Origin: Microbulbifer variabilis ATCC 700307
GTDB lineage: Bacteria > Pseudomonadota > Gammaproteobacteria > Pseudomonadales > Cellvibrionaceae
NCBI RefSeq assembly: GCF_000380565.1
Contig: NZ_AQYJ01000022.1
Span: 62,001-126,000, forward strand
Length of the DNA stretch: 64,000 bases
Direction of reading: 5' to 3'
The notes under the pieces are model-generated. The model ran no database searches. It was not told where the DNA came from and saw nothing but the letters and a program-made list of their open reading frames with translations. A program made the translations under genes and the position numbers. Positions 28,044 to 36,139 of the stretch are shown here, piece by piece (positions within the stretch are counted from its first letter, which is position 1; every line of letters starts with the position of its first letter).

Positions 28044-28352
28044 TTGTCAAAGTTCTGGCCGAAATATAAGGGTCACAGCGAGGCGAACCCCATGGGCGAA
28101 GAATTTGCACCGAAAGAGTCGGAGTTAAGCCAGGTCTACCGCGAGGGCGAGGTTTCTGTCCAAATTGATATTTATGAGGATGGAGAGGGCGGCTGGCTAC
28201 TTGAAATCGTCGATGAGAATAATAACTCCACGGTGTGGGAAGACTCATTCGAGACTGAAAAAGAGGCCCTGGATGAGGCGATGGATGCTCTGCGTGAGGA
28301 GGGCATTACGGCCTTTATAGGCCCGGTACAGGAGGTAGATGGTCATTGGTGA
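28044..28352 (+). CDS. Small acidic hypothetical protein
   Basis: A 102-residue acidic protein from TTG 28044, chosen for the GGGAGG site seven bases upstream (ATG 28092 is the alternative). The central part (VSVQIDIYEDGEGGWLLEIVDENNNSTVWEDSF) reads as a four-strand beta sheet followed by a helix (EKEALDEAMDALREEG), a small alpha/beta fold. No known domain recognised. Divergent from trhO by 150 bp. Confidence 0.7.
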   Translation: MSKFWPKYKGHSEANPMGEEFAPKESELSQVYREGEVSVQIDIYEDGEGGWLLEIVDENNNSTVWEDSFETEKEALDEAMDALREEGITAFIGPVQEVDGHW

Positions 28353-28564
28353 GTAGTTCTTTTCATACATCATGCGGGAGGCTGCGCCCCGTCTAAAGCC
28401 GGCAAACCCACCGGCTTTTGAGGTGCCACCGACTTTTACTGCTATGGTTAAGGTGAGAAGGGAATCGCGACTGTGTGACAGCACACCCAATCACCGCGCC
28501 GTCGCGAGGCAACTGTGTAGTCTTTGTCTCCGGCGGTGCTATCTAGCCAGCGGTTACCCTGCCG

Positions 28565-29098
28565 ATGAAACTGCGCTGCGTATTGCCTCTTCTATCTTTG
28601 TGCATTCTGCCAGCCTCTGCTGAAACCTTAATTCTCTCCGATAAACAGCTGCTTAATACAGGCCTCAAGGAAGCTCGTCTGATTTCAGAACTACATGGTT
28701 ACGCCATTGTAGCTGGGCGCTATTGCGTGGACTGTGATGAGAATTTGGCAATTTATATTCATCAGATCCCCCGACAGGAGGAGGGTGGTGGTGAATTGCT
28801 GGGCTCGATAGGTTCTGACCGCTATACCTACCCAGGTCGCTATATCGATTACATGACCAAAAAACTGGTAGAGAAAACCCGGATGTTTTATGGCTACTGT
28901 TATGAAGGGCAAGCTTCTTTACTGTGGCTTACGGAATACTTCACTGGTGACAAGTGGGTCAAAGCGGAGTATCTGATAGTGCTGGGTGATAATGGACTAG
29001 AACATCGCTATAACGAGAACCAGCAGCCGGGTATTTTTAATCTTGAAAATGAAGACTGTCGGGAGTTGAAGGGTATCTTTGCAGAAATGGAGCCTTAG
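28565..29098 (+). CDS. Secreted hypothetical protein
   Basis: A 177-residue protein with a clear signal peptide (MKLRCVLPLLSLCILPASA, cleavage after residue 19). The mature part has cysteines in CVDCDEN, GYCYEG and EDCREL that may form periplasmic disulfides. It is rich in Tyr and Glu. I do not recognise a family. It is convergent with the 3D-domain gene, and the terminator of that gene lies between them. Confidence 0.7.
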   Translation: MKLRCVLPLLSLCILPASAETLILSDKQLLNTGLKEARLISELHGYAIVAGRYCVDCDENLAIYIHQIPRQEEGGGELLGSIGSDRYTYPGRYIDYMTKKLVEKTRMFYGYCYEGQASLLWLTEYFTGDKWVKAEYLIVLGDNGLEHRYNENQQPGIFNLENEDCRELKGIFAEMEP

Positions 29099-29164
29099 GG
29101 ATTTTTAAAAAGAATATAAGCCCTTAGGCTCATCTGTGCTTTTAATAGCAAGGTATCGCACAAT

Positions 29165-29190
29165 AAAAAAACCCCGCTGGAGGGCGGGGC
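29165..29190 (-). terminator. Rho-independent terminator of the 3D-domain gene
   Basis: GC-rich stem CCCCGC/GCGGGG with a 6-nt loop. On the minus strand it is followed by seven T residues, 28 bp after the stop of the 3D-domain gene. Confidence 0.85.
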
Positions 29191-29217
29191 CAAAAGGGTC
29201 GTTGAAATCAGTTCTGC

Positions 29218-29619
29218 TTACTTAACAGGTTCGAAAACAATCTTCAGTTTTTTCTTGCCCCAAGCTCGGGCTTTGCGAATATCTTTTTCCATCCACACGT
29301 CAATACGGTTGGTAAATCGCTTGTTCATACGGTCACGCACAGTGTAAGTACCGGGCAGACCTTCAATTTGTACTTTGGCACCGTTCGTCAGGCCGTGCTT
29401 TTCCAAGTCACGGGATACGGCAATTATTTTATCGCCTGGGCGCAGGCGGTTGTTCCAGGCGGCAACCCAAGGGTCGCTGTCAGTTTGTCCTGGTACAGAG
29501 TTATAGGCGGTTGCATCAACGATCATGGTTTTCTTGATTGCCGCGGACGCGTTGACACTTACACCAATTGCAAGAAGAGCGGCGATGAAAAAAGCTGTAT
29601 TGCGCAGAGTCTGTTTCAT
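29218..29619 (-). CDS. Secreted 3D-domain (double-psi beta-barrel) protein
   Basis: A 133-residue protein with a signal peptide ending in NASAA (about residue 27). The rest is a single 3D domain (three conserved Asp), seen in VDATAYNS, LRPGDKIIAVSRDL and GTYTVRDRMNKRFTNRIDVWM. This fold is shared with MltA-type lytic transglycosylases and Gram-positive resuscitation factors. The stand-alone form probably acts on peptidoglycan or binds a glycan in the periplasm, which is inference. It has its own strong terminator. Confidence 0.83.
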   Translation of the reverse strand: MKQTLRNTAFFIAALLAIGVSVNASAAIKKTMIVDATAYNSVPGQTDSDPWVAAWNNRLRPGDKIIAVSRDLEKHGLTNGAKVQIEGLPGTYTVRDRMNKRFTNRIDVWMEKDIRKARAWGKKKLKIVFEPVK

Positions 29620-30136
29620 GATGTCCCATTACCTCCAGGAATCAAATGGTCACAAGCCAAGAGGCGCTTGTGAAATTTCCAAGTGTTTTTGGAAATCGTT
29701 GATCAATATTTAATCAACGCTGGTTATATTACCGGCGATTTAGGAGGTATCAACTTTTTCTTATTTGATGACAGGATCACCAGCAGAACGGAGGCGGGCA
29801 TAAAAACTTTGGAATTATTTGTTAAATAAATAGATAAAATAGAAATTTTAAAAGCATAATATGGAAATTTATTACTCTAAAAAAGAATTAAAAAGGTCTT
29901 TCAGAGGGAAATAATTTCAATATCAAAAATCTACCTGACAGCGATGTCATTCTAAATATTGCTGGGCGGTACGAGGATCGGCTTTCTAATTAGCAGCAAA
30001 AAAGTAAAAAATTTCTCTGTAACTATTTGTGACTAGACCTTCAAAACCTTCATATTGGAGAGATATAGGGTTATGAAATGGCGTGACTAATTATTCATAT
30101 GGCCGGTTCGGGCTTAAAGAGCATTTTTGTCGAAGG
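29620..30136. other. AT-rich intergenic region
   Basis: About 520 bases, strongly AT-rich, upstream of the 3D-domain gene and downstream of the TPR gene. No ORF or repeat that I can support. Promoters for the 3D gene must lie at its right-hand end. Confidence 0.35.
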
Positions 30137-30871
30137 CTAAAGAGTAGTTTCGGGGTTCTGACCAATAGGTTCCACCTGCTGACGCAATGTGGCGAGATAG
30201 TCAGCATCCTCTTTCAGGTCAGGTAGTTTGTATTGAAGATCTAGTTGTACCGCTTTCTCCAGCCATGCGATAGCTTCTTCCAGATTTCCTTGCCACTCAC
30301 ATACCTGTCCGATATTGAAGTAAGTAATGGCCAGGTTATGCCACTCTTCCTGAGCCGATAGCCCGTTAATAGCACTCTTATAAAGAAGGTAAGCGGTGTT
30401 TAGTAGGTGGGCACGTTGGGTTATGGTTTCCTCGCTGGCTGCTTGGCGATGGTAGGTGTGTGCCATAGCTGAGCGTACCCTGGCAGCAGAGTGTGGCAAT
30501 TCAGCACCGGAGTCCAGGTAATTCAATACAGATTTAAACTGGGCGCGAGCCAGAGGGTAGAGATCAGGGCGGGATTTTGCTCCCAGTGCATTTAACACAA
30601 TGCCATAGCGATAACGCAGGGCCTGCTGCTGTGCTGGGTAAGGGGATAGTGCGGAGATAGCTTTTTCATAAAGGGGCAGAGCGGCACCGTATTCCCCTTT
30701 ACGAGCCAGAGTTTCAGCTTCATTCACCCAGGTAACAGCGCCATGGGTGCTGCTGTGCGAGTCGAGCTTCTCGATTTGGGCATGTTGTGTGATCGATATA
30801 GCGGGCACTAGTATCGCAAGGGTGAGAAGGGCGCAAAATAGGATCTGAAAACTGAAAAGATTTCTGTGCAT
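30137..30871 (-). CDS. TPR-repeat protein with N-terminal membrane anchor or signal
   Basis: A 244-residue protein with an N-terminal hydrophobic segment (FSFQILFCALLTLAILVPAISI, residues 6-27) and tetratricopeptide-like helices through most of the remainder (AETLARKGEYGAALPLYEKAI, LAITYFNIGQVCEWQGNLEEAIAWLEKAVQLD). The last motif is a near-perfect TPR. It probably serves as a periplasmic scaffold. The gene follows ydiJ by 73 bp on the same strand, so it may be the second gene of that unit, but no functional link is obvious. Confidence 0.75.
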   Translation of the reverse strand: MHRNLFSFQILFCALLTLAILVPAISITQHAQIEKLDSHSSTHGAVTWVNEAETLARKGEYGAALPLYEKAISALSPYPAQQQALRYRYGIVLNALGAKSRPDLYPLARAQFKSVLNYLDSGAELPHSAARVRSAMAHTYHRQAASEETITQRAHLLNTAYLLYKSAINGLSAQEEWHNLAITYFNIGQVCEWQGNLEEAIAWLEKAVQLDLQYKLPDLKEDADYLATLRQQVEPIGQNPETTL

Positions 30872-30944
30872 AAGGATTTCCGCAATCTGGCCCGGTCGAC
30901 GGTAACAAGGCCCACTTTCGTAGGCCCCTTACGTTAGTAAATCC

Positions 30945-33900
30945 CTAGTTCTTGAGTTGTGCCAGGAGTCCTTGCAGAGGGTGGCGCAGGCTGACACCTG
31001 CGAAGCGATTGGCTTGGCAGCGACAGGAATAACCGGTGGCTAGTTGGTTGCCCTTGCCGCCACTAAGTTTGGGTGCCCATGACTGCTGGAATATTACTTG
31101 CGAGGTATCCTTGTGTGTGGCCTCGTGGCCATAAGTGCCCGCCATTCCGCAGCAGCCGAGACTTTCGGTTTGCAGTTCCAGGCCGAGGGTGGCAAAAACC
31201 TCCTGCCAATCCTTCAAAGAAGCGGTGGCGTTGGTTTGTTCACTGCAGTGGGGCAAGAGCTGAAAACTGGCTGGGCGCACTCGCTCGCGTTGTTTGTATA
31301 GGTGTTCTTCTTGCTGTGCCAGCCACTCCTGTAAAAGGTGGACTTTCGGTGCCTGTTCGCCCAGGAGTTTTTTGTACTCGGAGCGGTAGGTGAGAGTCAT
31401 GGAGGGGTCTATCCCCACAAGAGGTATGCCACTGTCCGCCAGATTGTTGAGCATCTCGCTATTACCCTCGGCAACCCGTTGAAACTGGCGCAGGAATCCA
31501 TGCACATGCAAGGGTTTGCCGTTGGCGCGGTAGGGAGCAAGTATCGGTACAAAGTCCAACTGTTTGAGCAGGCGCAAGATATCGGCCACCACTTCAGCAT
31601 CAAAATAACTGGTGAAAGCATCTTGCACGATGATTACCGCCCGGCTGCGCTGGGACGGTCCCAGGGTTTCCAGGCAGGCTTTACTGGCAGTAGGCACGCC
31701 GAGTTCACGCACACTGGCTTGCAGAGTTTTCTGCGATAACTGAGGACTATCTACCATGCCGAAAATACGTTCCATTAAGAGGGAAACCGGCTTCAGTTTT
31801 AAGGGCCAATTGTAGAGCTGTGGCAGTTTTGCCATATGCGGCATCAGAAATTCCAGTCCGCCGACGGCGTAATCTTTTAACGGACGCAGGTATCGGCTGT
31901 AATAGAGTTCGAGAAACTTGCTGCGGAATTCCGGTACATCTACTTTGATTGGGCATTGGCCGACACAGGACTTACATGCGAGGCAGCCTTGCATGGCTTC
32001 ATTCACTTCGTGGTTGAAGTCGTATTCGCCGCGAGTTTTAGCCAGGGTATTGATGAAGCGTTTGGGCAGGCCGACAAAAAAGGAGCGCTCGCGGTACTTG
32101 CGCGCGCTGGCTACAGCATCTACATCGTGCTTGCTTAACAGCCGCAGCCATTCGCGCATTAGAGAGGCGCGCCCCTTGGGAGAGTGGATTCGATTGCGGG
32201 TGGCCTTATAGGACGGGCACATCGCTTCATCGGGGTTCCAGTTAAAGCAGGCGCCGTTGCCATTACAGTGCACGCCTTCATCATAGCCCTCCCATACCTG
32301 GGCTGGGATCTGTCGGTCGAGTTCTCCGCGGGTGTTTACCGCATCAATTTTCAGCAGGCTGGAGTTGTCATCAGGCGTGGCAATTTTGCCGGGATTAAAC
32401 TGGTTACGTGGATCGAAAGCGGATTTAATTTTTTGCAGCTCGGGATACAGTTCCCCAAAAAACTCTGGTGCATACTCGGAGCGAATGCCTTTGCCGTGTT
32501 CCCCCCAAAGTAGCCCCTTATATTTTTGCGTAAGTGCCACGACCTGGTCGGTGATTGGGCGAATTTGTGCGGCCTGCTGAGGATCTTTCATATCGATAGC
32601 TGGACGCACATGTAATACACCGGCATCCACATGACCGAACATGCCATAGTCGAGGTTGGCTTTATCCAATACTGCGCGAAACTCAGCAATAAAATCTGCC
32701 AGGTTTTCGGGCGGTACGGCGGTGTCTTCCACGAATGGAATCGGGCGTTTTTCCCCTTGGGCATTACCCAATAGGCCTACCGCTCGTTTGCGCATGGCCC
32801 ATATCCGGTTGACCTCCGTGTGACCGCGGGCGATGGAATAGCCGAAGCTTTTACCCGGTCGGCCTATGGTCTCATCAATGTGCCCAGTGAATGTTCTTAA
32901 TGCATGCTCCAGCTCTTCTTCTGTGTCTGCAGCGTATTCCACCAAGTTGACACCTTTGACTGGGCGATCCTCTGAGGGAAAAAATTCGCTCACGCTGTGC
33001 CATACGATATCTTCCATGGCCAGCTGCAGGACTTTACTGTCTACCGTTTCGATAGACATGGGCCCCGCGCGCATCAAATCATTAGCATCGCGCAGTGCTT
33101 CCTGGAAGTGATCATACTTCAAGTTGACTAGCGCTACGCACTTGGGGATGGGTAGAAGGTTTAGCTTCGCTTCAGCGATAAAACCGAGGGTCCCCTCGGA
33201 CCCGCAGAGTACACTATTGAGGTTAAAGCGCTCGCCTTCGCGGATATGGGCCAAGTCATAACCAGTAAGGCAGCGATTGAGCTTGGGGAACCTCTGTTCA
33301 ATTAATTCGGCTTTTTCCCTGGCGATGTCATCACAGGTTTCGTGTACCTTTGCGGAGCGGCTGTCCTCTTGACATATTTTTTGTAGCTCTGTTTCCTCTA
33401 TGGAAGAGGAGTGCCACAGCTCTCCCCCCATGAGTACTGTATGCAGCTCGAGCACGTGATCGCGGGTTTTACCGTAAACACAGGAGCCCTGGCCTGAGGC
33501 ATCGGTATTGATCATGCCGCCGATGGTGGCGCGGTTACTGGTTGATAGCTCAGGAGCAAAAAACAGACCATGGGGTTTCAAGGCGGCATTTAACTGGTCT
33601 TTAACTACGCCAGCCTGCACTCGCACCCAGCATTCTTTTGCATTGATTTCCAGGATTTGATTCATATGGCGGGAGATATCCACTACCAGTCCGTCAGTGA
33701 GTGACTGGCCATTAGTGCCAGTGCCGCCACCTCTAGGAGAGAGCACAATAGAGTGAAACTCTTTCTGATCCGCCAGCGAGGCCAGTAGCTGCAAATCGCG
33801 GCTATCGCGGGGATACACCACTGCCTGTGGCAACACTTGATAGATGGAATTATCGGTGGCTAGGACCGTGCGGCTGGCGTAACTGGGGGTGGTATCGCCG

Positions 33901-33983
33901 CGGAAACCCGCATCTGTCAGTTCTTGCAAAAACTGCAAATAGAGCGCTTGAACCTCGTCGACTTCGCGCAATGCTGGAATCAT
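30945..33983 (-). CDS. ydiJ: FAD-binding and Fe-S-binding oxidoreductase, YdiJ type (D-2-hydroxyglutarate dehydrogenase-like)
   Basis: A 1012-residue protein, nearly the length of E. coli YdiJ. The N-terminal half is a PCMH-type FAD domain (SPRGGGTGTNGQSLTDGLVVD near residue 84, ASGQGSCVYGKTRDHV, GSEGTLGFIAEAKL) with the FAD-oxidase C-domain (YGMFGHVDAGVLHVRP). The C-terminal half contains the ferredoxin motif CLACKSCVGQCP near residue 660 and CCG-type motifs (LGCCGMAGTYG) like those in glycolate oxidase GlpC/GlcF subunits. It is thus a natural fusion of the two subunits. Family members oxidise D-2-hydroxyglutarate or D-lactate and feed electrons to quinones. Divergent from the photolyase operon. 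Confidence 0.92.
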   Translation of the reverse strand: MIPALREVDEVQALYLQFLQELTDAGFRGDTTPSYASRTVLATDNSIYQVLPQAVVYPRDSRDLQLLASLADQKEFHSIVLSPRGGGTGTNGQSLTDGLVVDISRHMNQILEINAKECWVRVQAGVVKDQLNAALKPHGLFFAPELSTSNRATIGGMINTDASGQGSCVYGKTRDHVLELHTVLMGGELWHSSSIEETELQKICQEDSRSAKVHETCDDIAREKAELIEQRFPKLNRCLTGYDLAHIREGERFNLNSVLCGSEGTLGFIAEAKLNLLPIPKCVALVNLKYDHFQEALRDANDLMRAGPMSIETVDSKVLQLAMEDIVWHSVSEFFPSEDRPVKGVNLVEYAADTEEELEHALRTFTGHIDETIGRPGKSFGYSIARGHTEVNRIWAMRKRAVGLLGNAQGEKRPIPFVEDTAVPPENLADFIAEFRAVLDKANLDYGMFGHVDAGVLHVRPAIDMKDPQQAAQIRPITDQVVALTQKYKGLLWGEHGKGIRSEYAPEFFGELYPELQKIKSAFDPRNQFNPGKIATPDDNSSLLKIDAVNTRGELDRQIPAQVWEGYDEGVHCNGNGACFNWNPDEAMCPSYKATRNRIHSPKGRASLMREWLRLLSKHDVDAVASARKYRERSFFVGLPKRFINTLAKTRGEYDFNHEVNEAMQGCLACKSCVGQCPIKVDVPEFRSKFLELYYSRYLRPLKDYAVGGLEFLMPHMAKLPQLYNWPLKLKPVSLLMERIFGMVDSPQLSQKTLQASVRELGVPTASKACLETLGPSQRSRAVIIVQDAFTSYFDAEVVADILRLLKQLDFVPILAPYRANGKPLHVHGFLRQFQRVAEGNSEMLNNLADSGIPLVGIDPSMTLTYRSEYKKLLGEQAPKVHLLQEWLAQQEEHLYKQRERVRPASFQLLPHCSEQTNATASLKDWQEVFATLGLELQTESLGCCGMAGTYGHEATHKDTSQVIFQQSWAPKLSGGKGNQLATGYSCRCQANRFAGVSLRHPLQGLLAQLKN

Positions 33984-34148
33984 GAGCTAATCCGTACTTA
34001 TGGGGGAGGTGAAGGCCGCATACAAGACCGGAGTGGAAGGCAGGTAACAACTTAAAGCCTGGCCGCTCGGTAGGAATGCGGCTCTGCATTGTAGCTGCGG
34101 TGTGGGTGGGCGCAAGCGGCATAGCGCTAAATCCAGGGTGCCCAAAAA

Positions 34149-34175
34149 GTTATACAAAGAGGAAGCTTGTATAAC
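34149..34175. promoter_or_regulatory. Inverted-repeat operator candidate of the photolyase operon
   Basis: Perfect 9-bp arms GTTATACAA and TTGTATAAC separated by 9 nt. The right arm contains the -35 hexamer of the promoter at 34167-34195, so a bound dimer would block RNA polymerase. The TATACA...TGTATA core resembles the sites of MerR-family light regulators (CarH/LitR), as far as I remember them. The MerR protein encoded in the operon is the obvious candidate to bind it. Confidence 0.6.
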
Positions 34176-34195
34176 TAATTGCCGCAGGCTATAAA
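34167..34195 (+). promoter_or_regulatory. Sigma-70-type promoter of the ybgA-merR-phr operon
   Basis: TTGTAT (34167-34172), a 17-nt spacer and TATAAA (34190-34195), 34 bp before the first ATG. Spacing is optimal, and the -35 lies in the right arm of the inverted repeat. Confidence 0.55.
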
Positions 34196-34229
34196 AAAGA
34201 TACATGAAATTTTTCTGCGCACCATAACT

Positions 34230-35192
34230 ATGCATATCCATCTACTGCCTAAGAAAATCCCTGTGGGAATTAGTCGCTGCGCGGTGGGGGACCCAGTGCG
34301 TTACAACGGCAGTCACAAGCACAGTAAAGTCTGCACTCAGCTGCTGAGCAATTGCTTCGAGCTCCATTCCTATTGTCCGGAAGTGGCAATTGGCATGGGA
34401 GTGCCTCGACCACCTATTCATCTCATAGTGAGTGACCGCCTGCGAGCGGTGGGAAGAGAGGATGCCACCCTGGATGTGACGGAGTCACTGGAGCACTATG
34501 CGGATCAGGTAGTACCAGAAGTGGAAAATCTTCGCGGTTTTATTCTGATGCAGAAGTCTCCCAGTTGTGGCATTCGCACCACGCCCCATTACAAGGTGGA
34601 TGGAACCGGAGTACTTGCCCATGACTCTGGATTGTTTACCGCGCGTTTACGCCATCATTTTCCGCATTTGCCGATGGAAGAGGTGGGGCGTCTGAATGCC
34701 AGTGATATACGTGAAAATTTCCTCACCCGCGTTTTTGCCTACGATGCCTGGCATCGCTACGTGGCTTCCGACCCCCGCCCGGCTCGCGTGATCGAGTTTT
34801 ATACCGCTTATAAGTACTTGCTGTTGGCCCATAGCCAGCCACAGACACGTGCACTTGGCCAGTTTGTTTCAAATTCCCGAGCGTTGGAAGCTGAGCGATT
34901 TGCCTATGAAGTGCGGGGAAAAATTATGGAAATTCTTACCAACCAAGCCAGCCGCAAGGATCGAACTAATGCCCTGATGCATAGCCAGGGCCACCTGAAA
35001 GGTTATTTGACCAAAGAAGAGCGGGCCGAGTTGGCACATCTTATTGATGAGTACCGCCAGGGGCGCAAACCTTTATCGGCAGTGCTTACTATGCTGCGCC
35101 ATTATTTACCGCGCAGTCCCCATCATTTTATCCATAGCCAGGTCTTACTTGCTGCAGAGCCAGCTGAACTTGGTTTGTGTGAGTTTCGTTGA
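34230..35192 (+). CDS. ybgA: DUF523/DUF1722 protein, YbgA family
   Basis: A 320-residue protein from ATG 34230. Residues 1-150 form the DUF523 domain (VGISRCAVGDPVRYNGSHK, CPEVAIGMGVPRPPIHL, LMQKSPSCG). Residues about 165-315 form the DUF1722/YbgA domain (FLTRVFAYDAWHRY, YKYLLLAHSQ, MEILTNQASRKDRTNALMH). The E. coli ybgA gene lies next to phrB, and the same link is seen here with a MerR gene between. Recent proposals give DUF523-type proteins a role in thiouracil or pyrimidine metabolism and YbgA proteins a link to photolyase. Neither is shown by this sequence. Its stop codon overlaps the next start (TGATG). Confidence 0.88.
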   Translation: MHIHLLPKKIPVGISRCAVGDPVRYNGSHKHSKVCTQLLSNCFELHSYCPEVAIGMGVPRPPIHLIVSDRLRAVGREDATLDVTESLEHYADQVVPEVENLRGFILMQKSPSCGIRTTPHYKVDGTGVLAHDSGLFTARLRHHFPHLPMEEVGRLNASDIRENFLTRVFAYDAWHRYVASDPRPARVIEFYTAYKYLLLAHSQPQTRALGQFVSNSRALEAERFAYEVRGKIMEILTNQASRKDRTNALMHSQGHLKGYLTKEERAELAHLIDEYRQGRKPLSAVLTMLRHYLPRSPHHFIHSQVLLAAEPAELGLCEFR

Positions 35193-36139
35193 TGGTTAGC
35201 ATGAATGATACAGGTCTCACAGAAGTTGCCTATCTGCCTATTCGAGAAGTGGCACGTCGCACTGGTGTTCAGCCGGTAACATTGAGGGCCTGGGAGCGCC
35301 GTTACGGCCTCTTGACTCCGGTCCGTACCAGTAAAGGCCATCGTCTCTACAGTGACGAGGAGGTCGGGCGTATCGAAACTATTTTGACGTTCCTAGCGCG
35401 TGGCGTGTCTATAGGACAGGTTCGTGCACTATTGGAGCGTGGTGATGGAATAGTATTGCGCGCAGAGGAAAGTATAGAAACCGGGAGCAGTTGGCGTGAG
35501 TTACTTGATGAAACTTGTGAGCTGCTTCGAGAGGTTGCTGAGCCTCAGTTACGCCGGCGATTAGATCAGTGGATAACCGGTTTTTCTCCGCAGTTATTAT
35601 TGGAGTGCTGGTTAAAGCCCTTGAGGGAAAGACTGGATCGGTCGCCTTTACCTGACAGGATGTTGGTTCTTTCCCTTTTTTGGCAGTTGCTACATGAACA
35701 GCTGATAGTGGCCAACGATATTGCCCGCAAAAACCTGTGCAAAGATAACAAACCAGATAAGTGTCGTATTTTTCTCCTGGGGCCTCCGGGTGAGGAGCAA
35801 AAGGTTTTTACCCTGATGTTTGGCAACGTGCTGCTTGCCAATGGTATTGATGCTTTTGTCTTTAATGGTCAGGTAGGCATGGGCAACTTGGCAGCAATTA
35901 TGCAAAAGCTGCAGGTGGATGGTGTACTTTGTTATAGCTACCGTGCGTTGCCCAAGCATTTTGTTACTAGGGATTTATCGACTCTGGCCTCAGGGCTTCG
36001 GGTGCCTCTATGGCTGGCGGGGGACTATGTTGAGATCCAAATTACTGAGTTGGATGGCATTATGAGACTGCCTTTTTGCTCAATTCTGCCAGGAGCTACC
36101 GCTAGTATTATTGCTCAATTACGGGAGCAGCTGAAGTAA
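35192..36139 (+). CDS. MerR-family regulator with degenerate cobalamin-type C-terminal domain
   Basis: A 315-residue protein from ATG 35192, coupled to ybgA (TTG 35189 and ATG 35201 are alternatives). Residues 15-83 are a MerR winged helix (LPIREVARRTGVQPVTLRAWERRYGLL, GHRLYSDEEV). The linker and C-terminal half match the four-helix bundle plus Rossmann-like layout of CarH/LitR. However, the CarH ligand residues are absent: the Glu-His pair reads Glu169-Gln170, the W of Wx9EH is Val159, and the GExH motif is GEEQ (Gln203 for His). This suggests a regulator that no longer binds adenosylcobalamin, or senses something else. It most likely controls its own operon through the inverted repeat at 34149-34175. 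Confidence 0.85.
   Translation: MVSMNDTGLTEVAYLPIREVARRTGVQPVTLRAWERRYGLLTPVRTSKGHRLYSDEEVGRIETILTFLARGVSIGQVRALLERGDGIVLRAEESIETGSSWRELLDETCELLREVAEPQLRRRLDQWITGFSPQLLLECWLKPLRERLDRSPLPDRMLVLSLFWQLLHEQLIVANDIARKNLCKDNKPDKCRIFLLGPPGEEQKVFTLMFGNVLLANGIDAFVFNGQVGMGNLAAIMQKLQVDGVLCYSYRALPKHFVTRDLSTLASGLRVPLWLAGDYVEIQITELDGIMRLPFCSILPGATASIIAQLREQLK

Noticed and set aside
30945..33983. The long dehydrogenase could be a frameshift fusion of two genes.
   Set aside because: The FAD plus Fe-S layout and length are the normal YdiJ form, with no break in the reading frame.
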